Shown here piece by piece: positions 1-5,342 of a stretch of 5,358 nt of DNA. The DNA is from Candidatus Jordarchaeum madagascarense. GTDB lineage: Archaea > Asgardarchaeota > Jordiarchaeia > Jordiarchaeales > Jordiarchaeaceae. The stretch spans positions 1 through 5,358 of the forward strand of contig DXJA01000420.1 in NCBI GenBank assembly GCA_019056875.1. Reading direction: 5' to 3'. The position numbers and the translations under genes are program-made. Within the stretch, counting starts at the first letter, position 1; each line of letters opens with the position of its first letter. The notes under the pieces are model-generated. The model had not been told where the DNA came from, ran no database searches, and saw nothing but the letters and a program-made list of their open reading frames with translations.

Positions 1-356
1 ATTATATTTTTTAATTCTTTTTCACTAGTGTTCTTATTAACTATAATTCTTTCTAATTTTTCTCTCATGGTGGAGATTTCATCCGTTAAAGTCTTTTCAT
101 CCAGGCCGGATAATGCAAATAACCCTAGACGATAGATTATTAAATTTTTTAATGTATCTTCTTCAATGGTCTTAGGGGGAAAATTTTCCTTCACCATTTC
201 GACTATTTCAAGAAATTTCAAGGCTTCCTTCAAAACTTCCTCATCTATTTGTAGTGAATTAAGTGTGGAGCTATAAATGGATTTTACAAGTTTATCAGAA
301 AGAAAACCAATTTCAAATAAAATTGACAATTCATATAGGTTATTCTGATCCAACAT
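1..356 (-). CDS. Hypothetical protein, C-terminus cut by window edge
   Basis: An uninterrupted minus-strand frame of 118 codons begins at ATG 356-354 and runs off the left edge, so the C-terminus is missing. I do not recognise the protein. It starts MLDQNNLYELSILFEIGF and looks helical, acidic and lysine-rich, with regular leucine/isoleucine spacing and no Cys, signal peptide, membrane span or catalytic motif in the visible part. The start is chosen because GGTG (367-364) lies 7 nt upstream of the ATG. A second in-frame ATG at 392-390 would add 12 residues, but it has no Shine-Dalgarno site at useful spacing and sits too close to a TATA-like site. The first in-frame stop upstream is at 416-414. 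The gene follows trmJ on the same strand after about 100 nt. That it is a real gene is fairly likely; its function is unknown. Confidence 0.6.
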   Translation of the reverse strand, partial: MLDQNNLYELSILFEIGFLSDKLVKSIYSSTLNSLQIDEEVLKEALKFLEIVEMVKENFPPKTIEEDTLKNLIIYRLGLFALSGLDEKTLTDEISTMREKLERIIVNKNTSEKELKNI

Positions 357-397
357 TTTAAAGCACCATGATATTACAAGATTCTTCCTCATTAGGA

Positions 398-406
398 TTA
401 ATATAG
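398..406 (-). promoter_or_regulatory. Possible TATA box for the left-edge gene
   Basis: Minus-strand CTATATTAA lies about 45 nt upstream of the ATG at 356. Transcription starting roughly 25 nt downstream (near 377) would give a leader of about 20 nt that still holds the GGTG ribosome-binding site. No T-run on the minus strand separates this gene from trmJ (393-454), so read-through from trmJ is also possible. This is a motif match only. Confidence 0.3.
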
Positions 407-454
407 TAGTCCTCTATTAAGGAGTTCAATTTTTACTTTGGTTTGTTAATCTCT

Positions 455-1174
455 TTATTTATTTTTTGATGATAAAAATAAATGTATCCTCCGCAGAACA
501 CCTATTAGGGTATGAATTTCTCGTCCAGAAATAAAGGCTCTTGAAATAGCATTGTGAAAAACTCTCTCTGCAATTCTATACTTAAATGAAGAATACCTTA
601 TATCTTTTAGAATAAGGCGAAAATATTCTAATGCCTTTTCTTTTTCCAATTTTGAAGAGACTCGAGGGGCGCCTTTTTTCTTGTGCTGCCGGCTTTTATA
701 AATTTCGTAAAATATAACTGCGGCGGCATGTGAAATATTGAGGGTGGAATAATTTGAAGCAGGAATTGTTACAACAATATCTGCTTCCTCCAATTCTTCG
801 TTGCTTAACCCAAAACTTTCTCGTCCAAATAATAAAGCAATTTTTCCATTAATATTTACCAAATTTTCTACCAGTAACTCAGGGGTTATAGTTGTTCTAA
901 GAACATTATAATTCATTCCGGATTTAGCTGTTGTGCCTACTATAAAATCCACATCCAAAACGGCTTCCCCTAAATTATTAACTACTCTCATATTTTTGAG
1001 AACATTTATCCCATGCATTGCGCGTGTTTCAGCTTCAAATATATTCTCAAATTTGGGATTAACAAGTACAAGTTCTTCTAAATCAAAATTTTTCATGGCG
1101 CGTGCAATTGCGCCAATATTCCCAGCGTTTTCTGGTTCTATAACTATCACTTTGATTTTAAGCAATGTTACCAA
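455..1174 (-). CDS. trmJ: TrmJ-type tRNA (cytidine-2'-O-)-methyltransferase, SPOUT family
   Basis: This is a SPOUT (TrmH/SpoU) RNA 2'-O-ribose methyltransferase. Its closest match is archaeal TrmJ, which uses S-adenosylmethionine to form Cm32 in the tRNA anticodon loop. The three SpoU motifs are in order: motif 1 at residues 16-26 (N16-AGNIGAIA-R25), motif 2 at 114-127 (LLFGRESFGLSNEE), and motif 3 at 142-157 (YSTLNISHAAAVIFYE), where the trefoil knot binds the cofactor. The basic helical tail from about 165 to 239 (SRAFISGREIHTL, LRRI) is typical of TrmJ and distinguishes it from short TrmL enzymes. The length of 239 aa is normal. No ATG occurs before residue 27, which is already inside motif 1, so a non-ATG start is forced. 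TTG 1174 is the longest choice; TTG 1165 (MLKIKVIVIEP) has GGT 4 nt upstream and may be the true start. The gene begins 5 nt after the GTPase stop, so it is probably co-transcribed. The exact tRNA target is inferred from the family. Confidence 0.9.
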   Translation of the reverse strand: MVTLLKIKVIVIEPENAGNIGAIARAMKNFDLEELVLVNPKFENIFEAETRAMHGINVLKNMRVVNNLGEAVLDVDFIVGTTAKSGMNYNVLRTTITPELLVENLVNINGKIALLFGRESFGLSNEELEEADIVVTIPASNYSTLNISHAAAVIFYEIYKSRQHKKKGAPRVSSKLEKEKALEYFRLILKDIRYSSFKYRIAERVFHNAISRAFISGREIHTLIGVLRRIHLFLSSKNK

Positions 1175-1179
1175 CTACT

Positions 1180-2340
1180 TCAATTGGTATAAAACTGGAC
1201 AATATCATTATCGGCGAGCACATGTTCCAATCCTACTTTTTCACCTTCGTGTTTTACAGATTTTCCATAGATACGGGCATACTTAAAATTTTTAATGAAA
1301 CGGGCATGAAGCCTTTTTGCTAAATCCTCAACACTAGCACCCTTTTCGAGAACAAGTGGTTTATCTGAAATAATGTTTCCAGGCTCTCGAGTATAAAGGC
1401 GAATGACTCCGAGTGATTTGAATATCCCTTCTTTAAAATCCTCAATGCCCTTTTCCTTTAGGAGGGATATAGGATAAATTTCAAACCTTTGACCATAGTT
1501 ATTTAATAATTTTTGATAATTCTCTGAAGATCCGGGCAAATCTCCCTTTGTGGCAACTATTAAGGCGGACTTGTATACTACACTGATATCCAAAGCTAGA
1601 TCAATATCCGCTAAAGAGATTTTGTTCCATATTCGAACCACCGCATTAACTATATGTTTTTTATTCAAAAAACTGGTAATTTCTTCTCGAGACCCATCAA
1701 AAAATTGAATTCCCATAATCTGGATTCCGCCGCTACCAGTTTTTTTTACTTCAACTGGAGGGGGATCTAAATTAAGTAGAATCCCAGCCGATTCCAACTC
1801 GTCCAATAGTATTCTAACTTGCCCCAAGACATTTTGGGATAAATCGATGACCAAAACTACAGAGTCAGCATTTCTAATAGTAGAAAGTATTTGAGGACCA
1901 TTCTCACTACCACTACAACCATCAAAAATCGCAGGAGATTCAACCACCTGTATGGGGACTGAATCAAAATCTAGTATTCCAACTTCGGGATAAGTTGTTG
2001 TGAAGGGATAATCACCCACTTTAGACTTTGCTCCAGTAAGGTAATTTAAAATCGTGCTCTTCCCAGTATTTGTTAAACCAGCTAAAATCACCTGGCCCGC
2101 CCCTTGTTTCTTAATGCTAAAAACAGATGCCACGCCAGATTTTCTTAACTTTTCCTTTTCAAGCTCTGCTCTAAGTTTTGCTAATCTCTTTTTGAGCTGA
2201 TTTACAAAATTCTCGGTTCCTTTATGCTTGTCCATGCGTTGCAATAACTCTTGTATAGCAGCGATTTTTTCTTCCCTTGTTTCTGCTTCTTCTAATCTTC
2301 TCAGAGCTACTTGGGCCTCAGGATTCAAATTGATTGGCAA
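1180..2340 (-). CDS. DRG/Obg-like GTPase with C-terminal TGS domain
   Basis: This is a TRAFAC-class GTPase of the archaeal/eukaryotic DRG group, cytosolic proteins associated with ribosomes and translation. The order is a charged helical N-terminus (about 7-67), G1 P-loop GLTNTGKST (88-96), G2 threonines in YPFTTTYP (111-118), a G3 position reading ESPA (134-137) instead of the usual DxPG, G4 TKGD (264-267) instead of NKxD, a G5-like ISLLKEKG (291-298), and a TGS domain from about 312 to 386 (LYTREPG ... DNDIVQFY). The PPPVEVKK-GGIQI stretch (193-208) is a DRG hallmark between G3 and G4. The length of 386 aa fits the family. The start is TTG with GGAGG 7 nt upstream; no ATG is available nearby. 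The altered G3 and G4 leave GTP binding likely but make the hydrolysis mechanism uncertain. It is followed 5 nt later by trmJ and preceded by a 94-nt gap with a possible promoter. The family call is firm; the precise role on the ribosome is not known. Confidence 0.88.
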   Translation of the reverse strand: MPINLNPEAQVALRRLEEAETREEKIAAIQELLQRMDKHKGTENFVNQLKKRLAKLRAELEKEKLRKSGVASVFSIKKQGAGQVILAGLTNTGKSTILNYLTGAKSKVGDYPFTTTYPEVGILDFDSVPIQVVESPAIFDGCSGSENGPQILSTIRNADSVVLVIDLSQNVLGQVRILLDELESAGILLNLDPPPVEVKKTGSGGIQIMGIQFFDGSREEITSFLNKKHIVNAVVRIWNKISLADIDLALDISVVYKSALIVATKGDLPGSSENYQKLLNNYGQRFEIYPISLLKEKGIEDFKEGIFKSLGVIRLYTREPGNIISDKPLVLEKGASVEDLAKRLHARFIKNFKYARIYGKSVKHEGEKVGLEHVLADNDIVQFYTN

Positions 2341-2347
2341 ACTAGAG

Positions 2348-2352
2348 CCTCC
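2348..2352 (-). promoter_or_regulatory. Strong Shine-Dalgarno site fixing a TTG start
   Basis: Minus-strand GGAGG lies 7 nt upstream of TTG 2340-2338. It decides the start of the TGS GTPase. Confidence 0.75.
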
Positions 2353-2392
2353 AAGAATATAATAGTTTTATAATAGGGTGAAGTCTTAACTG

Positions 2393-2400
2393 ATATAAAA
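2393..2400 (-). promoter_or_regulatory. Possible TATA box for the GTPase-trmJ unit
   Basis: Minus-strand TTTTATAT fits the archaeal TATA consensus. A start site about 25 nt downstream (near 2370) would give a leader of about 30 nt containing the GGAGG site. A second TATA-like octamer, TTATAAAA (2373-2366), is too close: its start site would fall beyond the Shine-Dalgarno. This site overlaps the end of the T-rich terminator candidate, so one or both readings may be wrong. Confidence 0.4.
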
Positions 2401-2407
2401 ATAAAAA
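2397..2407 (-). terminator. T-rich archaeal-type terminator after the hemK2 gene
   Basis: On the minus strand the sequence reads T5-A-T5, starting about 27 nt after the stop codon of the methyltransferase gene. Archaeal RNA polymerase terminates at such T-tracts without needing a hairpin. It lies at the boundary between the eL21 cluster and the GTPase-trmJ pair. Its function is inferred from composition and position. Confidence 0.45.
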
Positions 2408-2434
2408 TTGTTAGATTTTTAAACATGTCTAAAA

Positions 2435-3070
2435 TCAAGGGTTAAAACCACTTGCTTTTTTCAGGTTAATTAAAACTAATCTCTCAAAAAAAAATTTCTT
2501 TTCCGCCTTTTTTTCAAATTGAAATCCTTTCTTTTCTGCATAAGACAGAGTTTTCTCTATTTCGGATAGTGAGGACAAAACCATTTGCACCCGTCCCTCG
2601 TCTTCTAAAAAATCATCGAATTTTGCTAGAAACGCATCAATAATTTCTCTCCCGGTTTTTCCTCCATCCCATGCCTTTTCAAGTATACCCATATTCATCA
2701 CATCCTCTTTTTTCTCAGCCTCTGGAATCGGCAAATAAGGTGGATTGAAAAGCATTAAGCCGAATCGCTCATTAGATTTTAAAGCGCTCCATAAATCACC
2801 TAGGCGTACTTCAACACGCCCCTCCATTTTATTCAACTTAACATTCATTCTCGCATTAATAACTGCACTTTCAGAAACATCAATACCCACTACCTTTTTG
2901 GCTGTGTTTCCCGCGATAATAGCCAAAATGCCACAACCGGTACCCATATCAAGAACATAATCATTTTCAGACACAATTAAATTCTCCACTAATAGGAAGG
3001 AGTCATCTGAGGGATAATAAACATCTTCAAATACTAGAAATTTATAACCTTGATACACAAAACTTTTCAT
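2435..3070 (-). CDS. hemK2: HemK2/Mtq2-type protein-(glutamine-N5) methyltransferase
   Basis: This is a class I S-adenosylmethionine-dependent methyltransferase of the HemK/PrmC group. It matches the short archaeal/eukaryotic HemK2 (Mtq2) form, which methylates the glutamine of the GGQ loop in release factor aRF1, usually with Trm112 as partner. Visible features are the N-terminal YYPSDDSFLL (18-27, family form Y-P-x-D/E-D-S), SAM motif I VLDMGTGCG (39-47), the acidic end of strand 2 at D64 (VGID), the substrate-glutamine motif NPPY (109-112), and AWDGGKTGREIID (133-145), which is characteristic of the family. At 211 aa it lacks the N-terminal helical domain of bacterial PrmC, as expected for HemK2. 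The ATG follows the rsmA stop by 3 nt; GGAG inside the rsmA end (3086-3083) is rather far upstream at 12 nt, so translational coupling is likely. It is the last gene of the eL21 cluster. The aRF1 substrate is inferred from the family. Confidence 0.9.
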   Translation of the reverse strand: MKSFVYQGYKFLVFEDVYYPSDDSFLLVENLIVSENDYVLDMGTGCGILAIIAGNTAKKVVGIDVSESAVINARMNVKLNKMEGRVEVRLGDLWSALKSNERFGLMLFNPPYLPIPEAEKKEDVMNMGILEKAWDGGKTGREIIDAFLAKFDDFLEDEGRVQMVLSSLSEIEKTLSYAEKKGFQFEKKAEKKFFFERLVLINLKKASGFNP

Positions 3071-3073
3071 ATT

Positions 3074-3910
3074 CTAACAATTCTCCAAACCTATTAGAGT
3101 ATTTGCAATTTCGTTTATTTCTATGGGGGTTAGACGCCTTACCCTTTTTTCTAAAATCTCAGAAAAGGATTCTGTTTCGATGAATTTGAAATCTTTATTT
3201 TTCTTATTTTTAAGATAAAATCTTACACCATGTTTCGCCTTTTTATTAGGATGCATAAACAGAAAACGCACTATTTCGAAGAAAGTTTCTTCATTTAATG
3301 GTTTGAACGGCGGGGGTTTAGGTTTTAACAGGACAATTGCGGATGCTACTTTTGGGGGAGGGTAGAACGCGGTTCTTGGAATCTTTTCTAAAATCTTTGC
3401 CTCTGCTTTATAATATACTCCTACAGTTATTCTACCGTAATTTTTTGTTCCCGGTTTCGCAATTAGACGTTCAGCAAATTCAAGTTGATAGGTCAAAACG
3501 GCTTTTTCGTATTGTGCTGAGAGTATTTTAAAGGTCAATGGAGAAGATATAGAGTAGGGAATGTTAGAAACAATTTTTTGAACTGGTGGAAATTCTAATT
3601 TTAAAGCGTCACCAGAAATTATTTCAACATTATTAAAACTAGATAATTTATCTGCGAGCACTCGAAGTAAATTTTGATCATTTTCGATTGCAAAAACCCT
3701 TTTAGCTTTCTCTGCAAGAGCTACTGTTAAAGTTCCTAATCCAGCACCTATTTCAAGCACCGTATCGAAGGATCGTAGTTCTGCATATTCAATCTCTCTT
3801 TTAAGCAAATTAGAGTTTACTAGAAAATGTTGTCCTTTTTTCTTGCTTATTTTAATATTATTATCTCTCAGTAAATTTAGGGTATTTAAAAACAAATTAT
3901 CCTTTGTCAA
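3074..3910 (-). CDS. rsmA: 16S rRNA adenine N6,N6-dimethyltransferase (RsmA/KsgA/Dim1)
   Basis: This universal enzyme dimethylates the two adjacent adenines in the 3'-terminal helix 45 loop of 16S rRNA, late in small-subunit assembly. Visible features are KKGQHFL (24-30), SAM motif I VLEIGAGLGTLT (51-62), the acidic residue E76 (AIEND), GDAL (100-103), catalytic motif IV NIPY (116-119, usually NLPY), FYPPPKVASAIV (182-193) and the archaeal MHPNKK region (219-224), followed by the small helical C-terminal domain. The length of 278 aa is typical. No ATG precedes the GQHFL motif, so the start must be non-ATG. TTG 3910 lies 7 nt after the DUF655 stop but has no clear Shine-Dalgarno. TTG 3895 has AAAGG (3905-3901) 5 nt upstream and would give a protein five residues shorter; either is possible. 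The position between DUF655 and hemK2 matches many archaea. Confidence 0.95.
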   Translation of the reverse strand: MTKDNLFLNTLNLLRDNNIKISKKKGQHFLVNSNLLKREIEYAELRSFDTVLEIGAGLGTLTVALAEKAKRVFAIENDQNLLRVLADKLSSFNNVEIISGDALKLEFPPVQKIVSNIPYSISSPLTFKILSAQYEKAVLTYQLEFAERLIAKPGTKNYGRITVGVYYKAEAKILEKIPRTAFYPPPKVASAIVLLKPKPPPFKPLNEETFFEIVRFLFMHPNKKAKHGVRFYLKNKKNKDFKFIETESFSEILEKRVRRLTPIEINEIANTLIGLENC

Positions 3911-3917
3911 TTCAATA

Positions 3918-4499
3918 TCATTCTTGGCTAGTTGTGGGTGGGCGGGTGAATAGGCTGTATTTATCTTCTCCTTTTAATTCACTTAATACTCGATTGACTA
4001 TTGCTTTTTTTGGTTCAGGCATTCGCACCCGGTCATTAAGATTTTCTAAGCTCTTAAAGGGTACTTTTTTTCTCTCCTCTAGAATTAGCCACATTGTTTT
4101 TCTTCCTATACCAGGAATAAGCTTTAACTGATGCATTCTAGTGGTTATTGGACGAGCATTATTAAAGAAGTTTACAAATTCCTTTTCTCTTAACATAACA
4201 ATTTTTTCAATGACAAACGGAAGTTCAGATTTAGCGGTAGGAGTAAGGTCATCATAACGTATACGCTTTTGAACATGATCAATTTTTTTACGAGAACCTT
4301 TACCTATGTAAATTCTCTCATGCAAAGAAAATGAAACCCCCTTTCTCGGAATAAGTTCCAGCAATGTGAAATGAGTTTCACCAACCGCCTGTGTTATGGG
4401 TTCCCTCTGAAAAGTTGGTCTGGGATCATTCGCATAACCTTGTGGTAGATTGTCTAACACGTATGCAAACTCCTCGTACTTCTTAGAACTCAACATCAT
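3918..4499 (-). CDS. DUF655 family protein, predicted nucleic-acid binding
   Basis: This is an archaeal conserved protein of unknown biochemical role (DUF655). The N-terminal part is recognisable: KYEEFAYVLDNLPQGY (7-22), then RPTFQREPITQAVGE (27-41) and FTLLELIPRKGV (44-55), a region thought to form an OB-like fold, with ERIYIGKG at 61-68. The C-terminal half holds a helix-hairpin-helix, LIPGIGRKTMWLILEER (127-143), a non-specific nucleic-acid-binding module. The length of 193 aa is normal. The start ATG 4499 is followed by a second ATG at 4496; GGGGGA lies 7 nt upstream of the first. The gene sits between rpoF and rsmA, its usual place in archaea, which suggests a role in ribosome assembly or transcription-translation, but no function can be read from the sequence. 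The stop is 7 nt before the longest rsmA start, so co-transcription is very likely. Confidence 0.92.
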   Translation of the reverse strand: MMLSSKKYEEFAYVLDNLPQGYANDPRPTFQREPITQAVGETHFTLLELIPRKGVSFSLHERIYIGKGSRKKIDHVQKRIRYDDLTPTAKSELPFVIEKIVMLREKEFVNFFNNARPITTRMHQLKLIPGIGRKTMWLILEERKKVPFKSLENLNDRVRMPEPKKAIVNRVLSELKGEDKYSLFTRPPTTSQE

Positions 4500-4539
4500 T
4501 GACTATTCCCCCGCCTTCCAGTATTAAAATGAATTAGAT

Positions 4540-4869
4540 TTATGCTTCCTCCAAAGTCTTTAAAAATTCAACTAATTCCTCCTCAGTAAAAATCTTTTGC
4601 TCGTTTGTTAAAAAAACACGGAGTTCATTAATACTTTTGGGAACCGCATTAACAATTTGGATAGCAGTACTCTCGCTTATTCCAAAATTTTCGATTAACT
4701 TTTTAACAATTTCTGAAGACTTTTCAACTGATAATTGCGAAAACTTGGTAGCATAATCTAAAGTTACACGTTGAACGTAACTTAACTCACCTTTCGAGCT
4801 ACGCTCCTCCAAAATTTTTTTAACTTCTGCTAAGTTAAGAAGTCTCTCCTTTAAAATCTTAACAGGCAA
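4540..4869 (-). CDS. rpoF: DNA-directed RNA polymerase subunit Rpo4/RpoF (Rpb4 homologue)
   Basis: This is the small stalk subunit of archaeal RNA polymerase. It pairs with Rpo7 (RpoE) to form the protruding stalk that contacts nascent RNA and supports open-complex formation and processivity. At 109 aa it has the family length. The N-terminal part (L10-NLAEVKKILEER) is followed by the HRDC-like helical part, with TLDYATKFSQLSVEKSSEIVKKL (36-58), FGISESTAIQIVNAVPKS (62-79) and the conserved end around residues 80-105. No ATG lies near the start; TTG 4869-4867 is supported by a near-perfect AGGAGGT 8 nt upstream. It follows rpl21e after 17 nt, the usual archaeal pairing, and would be transcribed from the rpl21e promoter. 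A 14-bp palindrome overlaps its ribosome-binding site. Confidence 0.93.
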   Translation of the reverse strand: MPVKILKERLLNLAEVKKILEERSSKGELSYVQRVTLDYATKFSQLSVEKSSEIVKKLIENFGISESTAIQIVNAVPKSINELRVFLTNEQKIFTEEELVEFLKTLEEA

Positions 4870-4877
4870 AAGAACTT

Positions 4878-4884
4878 ACCTCCT
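4878..4884 (-). promoter_or_regulatory. Strong Shine-Dalgarno site fixing the rpoF TTG start
   Basis: Minus-strand AGGAGGT lies 8 nt upstream of TTG 4869-4867. It is the best ribosome-binding site in the window and decides the rpoF start. Its first three bases also belong to the palindrome at 4882-4895. Confidence 0.8.
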
Positions 4885-4895
4885 ATCTAGATAGG
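4882..4895. repeat. Perfect 14-bp palindrome over the rpl21e stop and rpoF RBS
   Basis: CCTATCTAGATAGG equals its own reverse complement. In mRNA it could form a 5-bp stem (CCUAU/AUAGG) with a CUAG loop. It contains the TAG stop of rpl21e (4889-4887) and its 3' arm takes up the first AGG of the rpoF AGGAGGT. The palindrome is seen directly. A role in coupling rpoF translation to ribosomes finishing rpl21e is inference. Confidence 0.5.
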
Positions 4896-5174
4896 CCTCA
4901 AATGTTCAGGTCTAGAAATAAGTGTCTTATTACTATTTCCAAGTTTAACAGAAACAATGTAAGCTTTTCCACGCTTTTCTAACACCGTTCCAACCTTACC
5001 ATGGAACCGCTTGTGCGGCTGACCCTTATGAATACTAGGATCAATTATTATGCTAACCTTCTCCCCGGGCTCGTATGTTCTTAAAATACGACTAAGAGGC
5101 GGAAGCCCACGTTCCCTAATATGCTTCTTAAGCAAATTTCGAGTCCCAGTACGATACCCCTTTGATTTCTTCAT
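4887..5174 (-). CDS. rpl21e: 50S ribosomal protein L21e (eL21)
   Basis: This is a large-subunit ribosomal protein shared by archaea and eukaryotes and absent from bacteria. The basic N-terminus KSKGYRTGTRNLLKKHIRER is the family signature, followed by GLPPLSRILRTYEPGEKV, IDPSIHKGQPHKRFHGKVG (the most conserved block, around residues 45-63) and the end KRGKAYIVSVKLGN-SRPEHLRPI. At 95 aa it has the normal length. Three in-frame starts are close together: GTG 5183, ATG 5180 and ATG 5174. ATG 5174 is chosen because it gives MKKSKGYR, matching the family N-terminus, and GTGAT lies just upstream; the longer forms would add only two or three residues. It is the first gene of the minus-strand cluster, with a BRE/TATA-like promoter upstream and rpoF 17 nt downstream. 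Confidence 0.95.
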   Translation of the reverse strand: MKKSKGYRTGTRNLLKKHIRERGLPPLSRILRTYEPGEKVSIIIDPSIHKGQPHKRFHGKVGTVLEKRGKAYIVSVKLGNSNKTLISRPEHLRPI

Positions 5175-5232
5175 AAACATCACACTACTCTACAAATGTT
5201 ACTATAACGATAAAAAAGGTTTTCCTATTACT

Positions 5233-5247
5233 TATTAAAACTTTTGC
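5233..5247 (-). promoter_or_regulatory. BRE/TATA promoter for the rpl21e cluster
   Basis: Minus-strand GCAAAA (5247-5242) fits the archaeal BRE pattern RNWAAW. It is followed after one base by TTTTAATA (5240-5233) as the TATA element. Transcription would start near 5210, leaving a leader of about 35 nt. A second T-rich candidate, TTTTTTAT (5218-5211), would give a very short leader. This is a motif match only. Confidence 0.45.
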
Positions 5248-5316
5248 AATATTAATTGAACACCATTAATGTAACTGGTTTACTGACATTCCATCTAAAA
5301 ATAAATGTGACGCAGA

Positions 5317-5329
5317 GGATAGAATATCC
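5317..5329. repeat. Short inverted repeat before the divergent gene
   Basis: GGATA-GAA-TATCC is a perfect 5-bp inverted repeat with a 3-nt spacer. It ends 2 nt before the AAGGAG ribosome-binding site of the plus-strand gene. It could be a leader hairpin or a protein-binding site, or chance; such short repeats are common in AT-rich DNA. Confidence 0.3.
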
Positions 5330-5342
5330 GTAAGGAGTATTA

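Noticed and set aside
357..392. Upstream ATG at 392 as the start of the left-edge gene
   Set aside because: It has no Shine-Dalgarno at useful spacing and would lie upstream of the start site predicted from the TATA-like element; ATG 356 has GGTG at 7 nt.
933..1286. Plus-strand open frame of 117 codons
   Set aside because: It lies opposite trmJ and the end of the GTPase gene, has Ser/Thr/Ile-rich antisense composition, no domain and no ribosome-binding site.
2745..2960. Plus-strand open frame opposite the hemK2 gene
   Set aside because: It is fully inside a well-supported gene on the other strand and shows no recognisable protein features.
3337..3531. Plus-strand open frame opposite rsmA
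   Set aside because: It is antisense to conserved rsmA coding sequence; its composition looks like a shadow frame.
3904..4131. Plus-strand open frame opposite DUF655
   Set aside because: It is antisense to the conserved helix-hairpin-helix region and has no independent support.
4522..4529. TTTTAATA on the minus strand between rpoF and DUF655 as an internal promoter
   Set aside because: A start site about 25 nt downstream would fall on the DUF655 ATG and make the GGGGGA ribosome-binding site useless; the gap is only 40 nt inside a conserved operon.
5050..5238. Plus-strand open frame opposite rpl21e
   Set aside because: Most of it is antisense to rpl21e, and it runs through the likely rpl21e promoter and leader.
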